Part shown: piece after piece, positions 16,002 to 24,120 of the stretch | Layout: every line of letters starts with the position of its first letter | Numbering within the stretch: position 1 is the stretch's first letter | Source: Mycobacterium sp. M26 | GTDB lineage: Bacteria; Actinomycetota; Actinomycetes; Mycobacteriales; Mycobacteriaceae | Assembly: GCF_001494595.1 (NCBI RefSeq) | Contig: NZ_LN929908.1 | Span: forward strand, 186,001-250,000 | Length of the DNA: 64,000 bases | Reading direction: 5' to 3' | Made by a program: the position numbers and the translations under genes | The notes under the pieces: generated by a model | Database searches by the model: none | The model's input: only the letters and a program-made list of their open reading frames with translations | Told to the model about the DNA's origin: nothing

Positions 16002-16840
16002 CGACGGCACAAGCCCTTTCGGGGAAGGTGGCCCTGGTGACCGGTGCAAGCCGGGGCATCGGGGCCGCCATCGCCACCCGGCTGGCCGCCGAGGGGGCGA
16101 TGGTCGCGGTAGCGGCCCGCAGTCTCGACGAGGCGGCCCAGGGCAATGTCGCGGGCACGCTGCGGCAGACGGTGGCCGATATCGAGACCGCAGGCGGCCG
16201 GGCGCTGCCCTACCAGGTGGACCTCACCTCACCGCAGTCGCGGGCCGAGATGATCGAGCGGGTGGTCGCCGAGTGCGGACCGATCGACATCCTGGTCAAC
16301 AACGCCGCCAGTTCGGCGTTCGTCCCGTTCACCGCCATCACCGAGAAGCGGTTGCGGTTGATCACCGAGATCAACTATCTCGCCCCATTCGACCTGTGCC
16401 AGCGCGTGATTCCGGCGATGCGGGAGCGCGGCGGCGGATGGATCCTCAACATCACCTCCTACTCGGGGGATCTGCGCACCGACCCGCCGCCCGACCCGGT
16501 CTATCACCTCAACGGGACCGCGTACGGGTCCTCAAAGGCTGCGCTCAACCGGCTCACGGAGGCGATCGCATCGGAGTACTACGCCGACCACATCGTGGCC
16601 AGCGCGCTGGCTCCGGTGAAAGCGGTTCTGACCGAGGCGGTCAAGTCGACTTTCGCCGAGGCGGCTGCCAACGACCCGGACATCCTCGAACCGGTGGAGG
16701 CCATGGCCGAGGCCGCATTGGCGCTGTGCACCACCGACCGCGACGGTCTCAATGGCCGGGTGTACAAATCGCTGACCCTGCTCGAGCAGCTCGGGCGGCC
16801 GATCCGCACACTGACCGGCGACGCACTCCTGTCACCGTGA
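15998..16840 (+). CDS. Short-chain dehydrogenase/reductase
   Basis: 280 residues. The nucleotide motif TGASRGIG lies near 15-22, NNAA near 94-97, and a YGSSK active-site segment near 175-179. The GTG start overlaps the preceding stop (GTGA), supporting coupled translation. A C-terminal region of about 60 residues beyond the Rossmann core likely shapes the substrate pocket. It closes the operon that starts at 11970. It is convergent with the TetR gene, 6 bp apart. Confidence 0.85.
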   Translation: MTTAQALSGKVALVTGASRGIGAAIATRLAAEGAMVAVAARSLDEAAQGNVAGTLRQTVADIETAGGRALPYQVDLTSPQSRAEMIERVVAECGPIDILVNNAASSAFVPFTAITEKRLRLITEINYLAPFDLCQRVIPAMRERGGGWILNITSYSGDLRTDPPPDPVYHLNGTAYGSSKAALNRLTEAIASEYYADHIVASALAPVKAVLTEAVKSTFAEAAANDPDILEPVEAMAEAALALCTTDRDGLNGRVYKSLTLLEQLGRPIRTLTGDALLSP

Positions 16841-16846
16841 GCCGCC

Positions 16847-17464
16847 TCAGGGCGTGGCTGCGGCTTTCGCTGAATTGACCACGCCGAGAACCATATCCAG
16901 GGTGGCTTGCTCGGCTGCCGTCCGCTCGTCGGGGGTGGCGTACTGCGCGCGTTCGAGATCGGCGAGCAACGCGAAGACGACGGTCATCAATCCGCGGGCC
17001 CGGATGGCGCGGGTGGCGTCCGTTGCCGGGCCGGCCATCCGGGTCAGGCGCCGGGCGATCAGGTTGGTGGCGGCCCAGTCCTGCCGCCCGAGGAGTTCCA
17101 CGCCGGGAAAGTCGCGGATCTTCTCCATGAACCGGGCGTGATAGCTCGGGGTGGCCGCGCGCTGGTACTCGAAGACCGGGGCGAGCAACGCCTCCAGCAG
17201 GCCGCGGGCGTCGGCCTCACCGTCGGCTTCCAGTGCGGCGAGGCGGTCGAGGCGCTTGGGTTCGAAGATGCTCTGCCGGGCTTCGACGACCGCGGCGATG
17301 AGCTGTTCGCGGGCGCCGAAGTGGTAGCGGATGGCTGCGCTGTTGCGTTGTCCCGCCGCCGTCACCACCTGCCGCAGTGACACCGCGGGCCCCTGTTCGG
17401 CGATGAGCCGCTCCGCAGCGTCGATCAGCGCCACCCGAGCCGGGCTGCGACCAGCGTCATCCAT
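16847..17464 (-). CDS. TetR family transcriptional regulator
   Basis: 205 residues. The N-terminal helix-turn-helix spans about residues 10-55: LIDAAERLIAEQGPAVSLRQVVTAAGQRNSAAIRYHFGARE. The rest is an all-helical ligand domain. It is divergent from a phosphotransferase gene (17573), and the 108-bp gap contains two related operator-like sequences 22 bp apart, so it probably represses itself and that gene. Ligand unknown. The ATG at 17464 gives a normal TetR N-terminus. Confidence 0.88.
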   Translation of the reverse strand: MDDAGRSPARVALIDAAERLIAEQGPAVSLRQVVTAAGQRNSAAIRYHFGAREQLIAAVVEARQSIFEPKRLDRLAALEADGEADARGLLEALLAPVFEYQRAATPSYHARFMEKIRDFPGVELLGRQDWAATNLIARRLTRMAGPATDATRAIRARGLMTVVFALLADLERAQYATPDERTAAEQATLDMVLGVVNSAKAAATP

Positions 17465-17473
17465 GACCGAAGA

Positions 17474-17514
17474 CTAACACAGGCGTATTGTCAATCTAAC
17501 CCATTTGTATTAGC
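17474..17514. promoter_or_regulatory. Two direct operator copies between TetR and phosphotransferase genes
   Basis: CTAACACAGGCGTATTGTC (17474-17492) and CTAACCCATTTGTATTAGC (17496-17514) match at 13 of 19 positions and start 22 bp apart, two helical turns. The second is itself an imperfect palindrome (CTAA...TTAG). This fits cooperative binding of two TetR dimers on one DNA face. Confidence 0.55.
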
Positions 17515-17572
17515 TTGGCGACGGTAGCCGGCGTCCGCCGCTGCGCACAACGTCTGTGTCTCGAGGTGTTTC

Positions 17573-18682
17573 GTGTCTGAACTGGGTGCCATCCCCACCG
17601 ATGCCAGTGGCCTGTCCTGTGAGGTCCTGGAGCGCCTGATCGGCACTCTGAATCCCGGTGTCGGGGTGCGGGACTTCTCGATCCGGCGGGTGTGGCAATG
17701 GGGTGAGGGCGACCAGGTGTCCACCTCGGGCCGGGTGGATCTGGATCTGGCCTTCGACGAGGCGGGTGCCGACCTGCCGACGCAGGTGGTTCTCAAGGTG
17801 GCCCGCCCGGAGTTGCCGGCCTACCCGCTGTATCGCAACGAGGTGGCGGTGTACAGCCGGCTGCAGCCGTGGACCTTCATGCGGACACCGCGCTGCCTGG
17901 GTGCCTGGTTCGACGAGAGCACCGGAAGCTTCGGGCTTGCCCTCGAAGACCTCACGGCCCGCGGGGCGCGGTTCCCGTCGGTGGTGACGCCGCCGACGCT
18001 GGCCAGCCTGGAGGATGCCATCACCCAACTGGCCGCGCTGCATGCGCGGCACTGGGGTGTCAGGGCCGACTGGTCGTCGCCCGAATTGTCCTGGGCCCAA
18101 ACGCATGTCGAGGGCGAACTGAACGAGCTGTTCAACCATCCCGACCTGGTGCCCGCGATGATCGCCGACGAAGTGGCCAGGAACCTGCACAAGAGTGAGC
18201 TGGTGGCCACCGTCGACGAGAGCCCGGCATCGTTCCTGGAGAAGGTGCAGATCGTCCAGAAACACCAGCAGAGCCTGCAGCAGACGCTGGTGCACGGCGA
18301 CTGCCACGTCGGCAACACCTTCGTGCTGCCCGACGGGTCGATGGGATTCTTGGACTGGCAGCTCAGCGTGCGGGGCTACTACATGCACGACCTGTCGTAT
18401 CTGATCGTCACCGGTCTGGACGTCGCCTCCCGGCGCGCCCACGAGCGCCGGCTCATCGAGCTGCATCGTGATCTGTTGCGCGGCCATGGGATCGAGGATC
18501 TGCCGACGGCCGACGAGGCCTTCGAGGAGTATCGCCGGGCCCAGGCCTGGAACACCTACATCGGCTGGCTCACCTGCCCGGTGGAGAACTACGGATGGGA
18601 GATCAACGTGGGCAACCACATTCGCCTGCTGACCGCCTACCGCGACCTGGACAGCGCGGCCGCGATCGAGGCCATCCGATGA
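17573..18682 (+). CDS. Aminoglycoside-phosphotransferase-fold kinase
   Basis: 369 residues. The N-lobe has VVLKVARPE (Lys for ATP) near 63-71; the C-lobe has LVHGDCHVGNTF near 239-250 (catalytic Asp and Asn) and GFLDWQLSVRG near 257-267 (metal Asp). This is the choline/ecdysteroid-kinase-like APH family, common in mycobacterial lipid and sterol loci and probably phosphorylating a small hydroxylated molecule. GTG start at 17573. Its stop overlaps the next start (ATGA), so it is coupled to the SnoaL-like gene. Controlled by the tandem sites at 17474-17514 by inference. Confidence 0.82.
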   Translation: MSELGAIPTDASGLSCEVLERLIGTLNPGVGVRDFSIRRVWQWGEGDQVSTSGRVDLDLAFDEAGADLPTQVVLKVARPELPAYPLYRNEVAVYSRLQPWTFMRTPRCLGAWFDESTGSFGLALEDLTARGARFPSVVTPPTLASLEDAITQLAALHARHWGVRADWSSPELSWAQTHVEGELNELFNHPDLVPAMIADEVARNLHKSELVATVDESPASFLEKVQIVQKHQQSLQQTLVHGDCHVGNTFVLPDGSMGFLDWQLSVRGYYMHDLSYLIVTGLDVASRRAHERRLIELHRDLLRGHGIEDLPTADEAFEEYRRAQAWNTYIGWLTCPVENYGWEINVGNHIRLLTAYRDLDSAAAIEAIR

Positions 18683-19215
18683 GTGTCGAAGCCCGGCTTC
18701 AGGAACTGCTCGACAAGGACGAGATCCGCGAGTTGGCGCTACGCTACTGCCGCGGCGTGGATCGCAAGGATCCCGCGCTGCTGCGGTCGCTGTACACCCG
18801 CGACGGTATCGACAACCACGCGCAGATCTTCCGTGGCAGTGCACACGAGTACGTCGACTTCCTCGAAACCTCGTTCCAGTTCATCCAGATCGGCGCGCAT
18901 TACGTCTGCAACCACCTGATCGAACTCGACGGGGACGAGGCCAGCGGCGAGGTCTATGCGCTGGGCTACCACATCCTGCCCAGCCCGTCGGGCCCGCCGA
19001 CCGAGTCGTTCGTTGGGGTCCGGTATCTGGATCGCTACCGCCGCGAGGACGGTCGCTGGCGGTTCGCCAGCCGGGAGGTGGTGATCGACCTCGATCGTTC
19101 GCGTCCGGTGGAGCATCATGGCGCCAACCCGGCGGCCGCCGAGGACGACCTGTCCTACCGCGTGCTGGCCGGCGAACGATTCGAGCGCAAGAGCCCCCTG
19201 TCAGGATTGAACTGA
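18679..19215 (+). CDS. SnoaL-like domain protein, 3' end inside tRNA-Thr
   Basis: 178 residues. The SnoaL_4-type pattern is clear: LLDKDEIRELALRYCRGVDRKDPALLRSLY near 10-39, then GAHYVCNHLIELDGDEA and RYRREDGRWRFASREV. It probably binds or isomerises a small hydrophobic molecule, acting with the kinase encoded just upstream (4-bp overlap). The last seven codons and the stop (TTGAACTGA context) fall within the oppositely oriented tRNA-Thr at 19192-19263, so the native C-terminus may have been replaced by tRNA sequence. Confidence 0.8.
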   Translation: MSVEARLQELLDKDEIRELALRYCRGVDRKDPALLRSLYTRDGIDNHAQIFRGSAHEYVDFLETSFQFIQIGAHYVCNHLIELDGDEASGEVYALGYHILPSPSGPPTESFVGVRYLDRYRREDGRWRFASREVVIDLDRSRPVEHHGANPAAAEDDLSYRVLAGERFERKSPLSGLN

Positions 19216-19263
19216 CGACCTACGCTTTACAAGAGCGTTGCTCTACCACTGAGCTAAGGAGGC
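19192..19263 (-). tRNA. tRNA-Thr (anticodon TGT)
   Basis: A full cloverleaf on the minus strand: acceptor stem GCCTCCT / AGGGGGC with one G-T pair, D stem GCTC / GAGC, anticodon stem ACGCT / AGCGT with loop CTTGTAA, and T stem GTCAG / CTGAC with loop TTCAATC. It is 72 nt including the discriminator base; CCA is not encoded. It overlaps the 3' end of the convergent SnoaL-like CDS by 24 bp. Confidence 0.95.
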
Positions 19264-19305
19264 GGGTCCGGTCGAGCCGGATGCGTCTAACAGACTATCG
19301 GGTCG

Positions 19306-20046
19306 CTACTCATCCTCATCGTGGACCAACCGGTCGCTGGGGATCCGTTCCGACGGGACGCTGCGGGGCGGGCTGTAGCGGCGGCGGCCGGGGATCGGAA
19401 TCCGGTCGGCGATATTGCTCAGCGGGTTGACCACCAGACTCAGCGTGGTCACCGCCTCGCGCAGGGTTTCGATGGTCGGGGCCAGGGCCTCGAGCCCGGG
19501 TGCCAGCCGGTTGAGTGTGTCGGCGACGTCGGCGAGCTGTTCCAGCGGCCCGTTGCGCGCCGTCAGCTTCTCGATCAGACCGCCTTCGGCCAGCAGCCGG
19601 TCCGCCAGGCCCTCCTCACCGAGCACGCGCTCGATCAGGCCGTCCTCGTCGAGCAACTGGTCCACCAGCCCGCCCGGCGCCAGGGCACGCTCGAGCCCGC
19701 CGCCCTCGGCGGTCAACCGGTCCAGCATGCCGTCGGGCGCGGTGACCCGGTCGATCAGACCGCCGGGGCGCATCAGGCGGTCCAGCGGCCCGTCCGGCGC
19801 CAGCGCCCGCCCCAGCGGGGCGTCGTCGTCGAGGAGCTGGGCAAGCTTGTTGGCCCGCGCGACGGCGTCCTCGAGCCCGAACATCTGCGCCACCGAGTTC
19901 GGCGAGGCCTCCATACCTGCTTCGCCCAGCGTGCGTCTGGTCAGGTCGAGACCCGCCCGGGCGACGTCCAAACCGGCCTCCGCGGCGGCCAGACCGACCC
20001 GAACAGGTGTGGTCGCCATCCCTACCAGCGTCTTCGCCAGGTCCAT
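19306..20046 (-). CDS. Decapeptide-repeat protein (Rv0756c-type)
   Basis: 246 residues. Residues 70-179 are eleven consecutive 10-residue units of the form R-L-x-x-x-G-G-L-x-D/E (for example RLLAEGGLIE, RVTAPDGMLD), a regular amphipathic repeat. An N-terminal helix-forming region and a C-terminal Pro/Arg-rich tail flank it. No signal peptide. It is divergent from phoP, with the PhoP box between them, and sits where Rv0756c lies in M. tuberculosis. The ATG at 20046 is preferred; a GTG at 20091 is possible. Function unknown; the repeat could be a scaffold or membrane-surface structure. Confidence 0.8.
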   Translation of the reverse strand: MDLAKTLVGMATTPVRVGLAAAEAGLDVARAGLDLTRRTLGEAGMEASPNSVAQMFGLEDAVARANKLAQLLDDDAPLGRALAPDGPLDRLMRPGGLIDRVTAPDGMLDRLTAEGGGLERALAPGGLVDQLLDEDGLIERVLGEEGLADRLLAEGGLIEKLTARNGPLEQLADVADTLNRLAPGLEALAPTIETLREAVTTLSLVVNPLSNIADRIPIPGRRRYSPPRSVPSERIPSDRLVHDEDE

Positions 20047-20110
20047 CGCACAAGTGTATGGGTGGCCAGATGCCGTAACCGGCGGTATCACGGAAGTAGC
20101 TGGACAGGAC

Positions 20111-20128
20111 TCACAGGAAGCTCACAGT
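20111..20128. promoter_or_regulatory. PhoP box (direct repeat)
   Basis: TCACAGG (20111-20117), 4-bp spacer AAGC, TCACAGT (20122-20128). This is the PhoP direct-repeat pattern TCACAGC-N4-TCACAGC with six of seven bases conserved in each half. It lies 45 bp before phoP and fits autoregulation; it may also control the divergent repeat-protein gene. Confidence 0.8.
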
Positions 20129-20172
20129 GCCCTGGCAGCTGGAATTCACCATCGTAAGAGGAAATTGACAGC

Positions 20173-20892
20173 ATGGCCGCTCCCGTAACCACCGACACCA
20201 AGCCCGAGGCACGAGTCCTGGTAGTCGACGATGAGACCAACATCGTCGAACTGCTCTCGGTCAGCCTGAAGTTCCAGGGCTTCGAGGTACACACCGCATC
20301 CAGTGGGCCCGCCGCCCTGGATCGCGCCCGGGAGATCCGGCCCGACGCCGTCATCCTCGACGTGATGATGCCCGGCATGGACGGCTTCGGTGTGCTGCGC
20401 CGGCTGCGGGCCGACGGGATCGACGCACCCGCGCTGTTCCTCACCGCCCGCGACAGCCTGCAGGACAAGATCGCCGGGCTGACCCTCGGCGGCGACGACT
20501 ACGTCACCAAGCCGTTCAGCCTCGAAGAGGTGGTGGCCCGGCTGCGGGTGATCCTGCGCCGCGCCGGTAAGGGGGTCGAGGAACCCCGCAACTCGCGGCT
20601 GACGTTCGCCGACATCGAGCTCGACGAGGACACCCACGAGGTGTGGAAGGCCGGTGAGCCTGTTTCGCTGTCGCCGACCGAGTTCACCCTGCTGCGCTAC
20701 TTCGTCATCAACGCCGGCACCGTGCTGAGCAAGCCGAAGATCCTCGACCACGTGTGGCGCTACGACTTCGGCGGTGACGTCAACGTCGTCGAGTCCTACG
20801 TGTCGTATCTGCGCCGCAAGATCGACACCGGCGAGAAGCGGCTGCTGCACACCCTGCGTGGCGTCGGGTACGTGCTGCGGGAGCCGCGATAA
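20173..20892 (+). CDS. phoP: Two-component response regulator PhoP
   Basis: 239 residues, OmpR/PhoB class. Receiver domain about 14-128 with acidic pair D19-D20, phosphoacceptor D63 (in ILDVMMPGMDG) and the conserved Lys in YVTKPFS. A winged-helix DNA-binding domain occupies about 145-239. The sequence is close to M. tuberculosis PhoP except in the first residues. It controls cell-wall lipid, acid and virulence-type regulons. An AGAGGAAAT ribosome site precedes ATG 20173. phoR follows 38 bp later, and a PhoP box lies upstream. Confidence 0.97.
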   Translation: MAAPVTTDTKPEARVLVVDDETNIVELLSVSLKFQGFEVHTASSGPAALDRAREIRPDAVILDVMMPGMDGFGVLRRLRADGIDAPALFLTARDSLQDKIAGLTLGGDDYVTKPFSLEEVVARLRVILRRAGKGVEEPRNSRLTFADIELDEDTHEVWKAGEPVSLSPTEFTLLRYFVINAGTVLSKPKILDHVWRYDFGGDVNVVESYVSYLRRKIDTGEKRLLHTLRGVGYVLREPR

Positions 20893-20930
20893 TCCGGCGC
20901 AGCGCGCTGCCGCGCGCCGACAATGGAACG

Positions 20931-22364
20931 ATGCCACCGCCGTATCACCGTGCCGTTCCCCTGCGGGTCGGCCTGGTCGCAGCCATGCTGCTGCTGGTGG
21001 GCCTCGGACTGTTGGCCTCCGGTGTCGCGGTCACCTCGACGCTGCGTCATGACCTCATCAACCGGGCCGACCAAACCCTGATCGATGCCTCGCGCGGCTG
21101 GGCCCAGGCCCCGCGCCGCAACATGCCACCGCCCGACGAAGGTCCCAACCCCGCCCGGCCGCCGTCGAACTTCTATGTCCGCGGTGTGGACACCGACGGC
21201 CACGTCTGGATGGCGGTCAACGACCGCGACGCCGAACCCGACCTGCCCGACGACAACGACGTCGGACCGGTGCCGGTGACCATCGGGTCCCTGGACAAGT
21301 CAGCGGTGCAGTGGCGTGCGGTGTCGGTGCGCGGCCCCAGCGGCGAGCTGACCACCGTCGCCATCGACCTGTCCGACGTCCAGTCCACGGTCCGCTCACT
21401 GGCCTGGTCGCAGGTGGCCATCGGCACCGCCGTGCTGGTGATCCTCGGCGTGGTCGGCTATTGGGTGGTGCACCGCAGCCTGCGCCCCCTCGTCGAAGTC
21501 GAACGCACCGCCGCCGCGATCGCCGCCGGAGAGCTGGATAGCCGTGTGCCCGAACGTGATCCGCGCACCGAGGTCGGCAGGCTCTCCCTTGCGCTCAACG
21601 GCATGCTGGCCCAGATCCAAAGTGCCATGGCGTCATCGGTGGCCTCGGCCGATCACGCCCGGATGTCCGAGGAACGGATGCGGCGGTTCATCACCGACGC
21701 CAGTCACGAACTGCGCACCCCGCTGACCACCATCCGCGGGTTCGCCGAGCTGTACCGCCAGGGCGCGGCCAAGGACGTCGAGATGCTGATGTCGCGCATC
21801 GAGAGTGAGTCCCGCCGGATGGGCCTGCTGGTCGACGATCTGCTGCTGCTGGCCCGCCTGGATGCGCAACGCCCGCTGGAACGGCGCCGGGTCGACCTGC
21901 TCGCGCTGGCCAGCGATGCGGTGCACGACGCGCAGTCGATCGCCCCGAAGCGCACCATCACCATGGAGGTGTTCGACGGCCCCGGCACCCCCGAGGTGCT
22001 CGGTGACGAAGCCCGGCTGCGGCAGGTGCTGGGCAACCTGGTGGCCAACGCGCTGCAGCACACCCCCGAAACCGCGCGGATCACCGTGCGGGTGGGCACC
22101 GCCGCCGACGACGCCGTGCTCGAGGTGGCCGACGAGGGGCCGGGTATGACCCAGGAAGATGCGCAGCGGGTGTTCGAGCGGTTCTACCGCACCGACTCCT
22201 CGCGGGCGCGCGCGAGTGGTGGCACCGGGCTGGGGCTTTCGATTGTCGACTCGCTGGTGTACGCCCACGGCGGCCGGGTCACGGTGACCACCGCCCCCGG
22301 ACAGGGCTGTTGCTTCCGGGTGAGTCTGCCGCGGATCGCCGACGTGCCCGCGCCGATCGGCTGA
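20931..22364 (+). CDS. phoR: Sensor histidine kinase PhoR
   Basis: 477 residues. Membrane helix 1 about 11-34, a periplasmic sensor loop (about 38-155, Pro/Asp-rich), helix 2 about 161-182, HAMP about 183-235, and the HisKA motif FITDASHELRTPL with phospho-His259. The ATP-binding domain has N box (NLVANALQHTP), G1 (DEGPGM), F box (FERFYR) and G2 (GGTGLGLSIV). It phosphorylates PhoP in response to envelope signals such as acid. Same operon as phoP. Length is close to the 485 residues of the M. tuberculosis protein. Confidence 0.96.
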   Translation: MPPPYHRAVPLRVGLVAAMLLLVGLGLLASGVAVTSTLRHDLINRADQTLIDASRGWAQAPRRNMPPPDEGPNPARPPSNFYVRGVDTDGHVWMAVNDRDAEPDLPDDNDVGPVPVTIGSLDKSAVQWRAVSVRGPSGELTTVAIDLSDVQSTVRSLAWSQVAIGTAVLVILGVVGYWVVHRSLRPLVEVERTAAAIAAGELDSRVPERDPRTEVGRLSLALNGMLAQIQSAMASSVASADHARMSEERMRRFITDASHELRTPLTTIRGFAELYRQGAAKDVEMLMSRIESESRRMGLLVDDLLLLARLDAQRPLERRRVDLLALASDAVHDAQSIAPKRTITMEVFDGPGTPEVLGDEARLRQVLGNLVANALQHTPETARITVRVGTAADDAVLEVADEGPGMTQEDAQRVFERFYRTDSSRARASGGTGLGLSIVDSLVYAHGGRVTVTTAPGQGCCFRVSLPRIADVPAPIG

Positions 22365-22369
22365 TCGGT

Positions 22370-22774
22370 CTAGCCGAGTTCGGCGAGAGCCGCCTTGATC
22401 TTGGCCTGCGCCTCGTCCAGCGACTCCGGCGACGGATTGCGGTCGACGTGGGCGAACCCGAAGTCGGCCAGATCGCGCGCGGGGAAGACGTGCACGTGCA
22501 GGTGCGGCACCTCCAGGCCGGCGATGATGAGCCCGGCCCGCTGGGCGCCGAACGCTGAGCAGACGGCCTTGCCGACCTTCTGCGCCACCGCCATCACCGA
22601 ATTCAGCACCGCCGGATCGAGGTCCTGCCAGTTGTCCACCTCGGCGCGCGGCACCACGAGCGTGTGGCCCTGCGTCATCGGCTCGATCGTCAGGAAGGCG
22701 ACGACGTCGTCGTCCTCGTAGACGAAACGTCCGGGAATCTCGCGGTTGATGATCATGGTGAAGACCGACGCCAT
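22370..22774 (-). CDS. HIT family protein (Rv0759c-type)
   Basis: 134 residues, complete histidine-triad fold. The catalytic HLHVHVFPA motif is near residues 90-98; upstream are [24 protein letters not shown] and the helix [16 protein letters not shown] enzymes hydrolyse nucleoside phosphoramidates or dinucleotides. It is convergent with phoR, 5 bp after its stop, as in M. tuberculosis. Translation starts at ATG 22774; the upstream gap is shared with the glycosyltransferase promoter. Confidence 0.92.
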   Translation of the reverse strand: MASVFTMIINREIPGRFVYEDDDVVAFLTIEPMTQGHTLVVPRAEVDNWQDLDPAVLNSVMAVAQKVGKAVCSAFGAQRAGLIIAGLEVPHLHVHVFPARDLADFGFAHVDRNPSPESLDEAQAKIKAALAELG

Positions 22775-22828
22775 GGGCCCAGCATAGGAGAGGGCCTCAC
22801 GTTGACTGTCGGGGAGCGCACGGCTGGC

Positions 22829-22846
22829 TCACAGCAACTCCTCAGA
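22829..22846. promoter_or_regulatory. PhoP-box-like site before glycosyltransferase operon
   Basis: TCACAGC (22829-22835) is a perfect PhoP half-site; 4 bp later CCTCAGA (22840-22846) matches the half-site at 4 of 7 positions. A TGGCAGCTGG decamer follows at 22862-22871; the same decamer follows the phoP box at 20133-20142. Confidence 0.4.
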
Positions 22847-22890
22847 CGTGGCCCAGTCTCGTGGCAGCTGGGCACGACAGCATCATCGCT

Positions 22891-24120
22891 ATGACCGACA
22901 CCCTGCCGGGTGAGTTGACGACTGCTCAGCACCGACCCGCAGGGGCTGATCCTGTGCACTACGTCCTGGACATCGTGGTGCCCGTCTACAACGAGGAACA
23001 CGATCTGCCGGCGTGTGTGCACCGCCTGCACGAGTACCTGACCACCCAGGTGCCGTATCGGGCTCGGATCGTCATCGCGGACAACGCAAGTATCGATGAC
23101 ACCTTGGCGGTGGCGCGCCGGCTGGCCGCCGAACTGCCTGACGTCGACGTGCTGCACCTGGACGCCAAGGGCCGCGGCGGTGCGCTGGCCGCAGCCTGGG
23201 GATCCTCGGCGGCCGACGTGGTCGCCTACATGGACGTCGACCTGTCCACGGATCTCTCCGCGCTGATGCCGTTGGTGGCACCGCTGGTGTCCGGGCACTC
23301 CGATATCGCGATCGGCTCGCGGCTGGCGGCCTCGTCGCGCGTGGTGCGCGGCGCCAAACGCGAGATGATCTCCCGCGGGTACAACCTGTTGCTGCGCGGT
23401 GTGCTGGGTGCGCGGTTCTCCGACGCCCAGTGCGGTTTCAAGGCGATGCGGGCCGATGTCGCCCGCCGGTTGCTACCACTGGTGGTCGACACCGGCTGGT
23501 TCTTCGACACCGAACTGCTGGTGCTCGCCGAACGGGCCGGGCTGCGCATCCACGAGGTACCCGTCGACTGGGTCGACGACCCCGACTCCCGGGTCGACAT
23601 CGTGGGCACCGCGATCGAGGACCTGCGCGGCTGCTGGCGGGTCGGTCGGGCGCTGGCCACCGGGGTCTTGCCGCTGCGAGAGCTGCAGGCCGCGCTGGGC
23701 CGCGAACCCCTGGTGCCCGGGGTGCCGCGCGGCATGGTCGGTCAGCTGCTGCGGTTCGGCCTGATCGGCATTGCCAGCACCATTGCCTATGCGCTGCTGT
23801 ACCTTTCGCTGCACGAGGAACTCAAGGCGCAGGCCGCCAACCTCACCGCGCTGCTGCTGACGGCGTTGGTCAACACCGCCGCCAACCGCGCCTTCACGTT
23901 CGGCATCCGGGGCCGGGCCGGGGTGGCCCGCCACCACCTGCACGGCCTGCTGGTGTTCGGGTTCGGGTTGGCGATCACCAGTGGATCGCTGTATCTGCTG
24001 CACCGGTTCGACCCGACGGTGGACAAGGTGGTCGAGCTCTCGGTGCTCGTGGTGGCCAACCTGATCGCGACGATCGTGCGGTTCCTGGCGCTGCGCCAGG
24101 TGTTCGGCAGGGCCCGATGA
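22891..24120 (+). CDS. Glycosyltransferase family 2 fused to GtrA domain
   Basis: 409 residues. The GT2 domain covers about 25-245 with DIVVPVYNEEHDLP near 27-40, the DxD-type YMDVDLST near 115, and the acceptor region FKAMRADVARRLLP. A C-terminal GtrA domain with four membrane helices covers about 280-405. Such proteins move a sugar from a nucleotide donor to polyprenyl phosphate and help flip it. ATG 22891 is chosen over GTG 22861, which would overlap the promoter. The last 4 bp overlap the GT39 gene. Likely a decoration pathway for wall glycans or lipoglycans. Confidence 0.9.
   Translation: MTDTLPGELTTAQHRPAGADPVHYVLDIVVPVYNEEHDLPACVHRLHEYLTTQVPYRARIVIADNASIDDTLAVARRLAAELPDVDVLHLDAKGRGGALAAAWGSSAADVVAYMDVDLSTDLSALMPLVAPLVSGHSDIAIGSRLAASSRVVRGAKREMISRGYNLLLRGVLGARFSDAQCGFKAMRADVARRLLPLVVDTGWFFDTELLVLAERAGLRIHEVPVDWVDDPDSRVDIVGTAIEDLRGCWRVGRALATGVLPLRELQAALGREPLVPGVPRGMVGQLLRFGLIGIASTIAYALLYLSLHEELKAQAANLTALLLTALVNTAANRAFTFGIRGRAGVARHHLHGLLVFGFGLAITSGSLYLLHRFDPTVDKVVELSVLVVANLIATIVRFLALRQVFGRAR

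Noticed and set aside
23430..24116. Long frame upstream of the GT39 start, running through the GT2 gene
   Set aside because: It is Arg/Gly/Ala-rich shadow sequence in another frame of a clear GT2 gene; the ATG at 24117 overlaps the GT2 stop in the usual ATGA manner.
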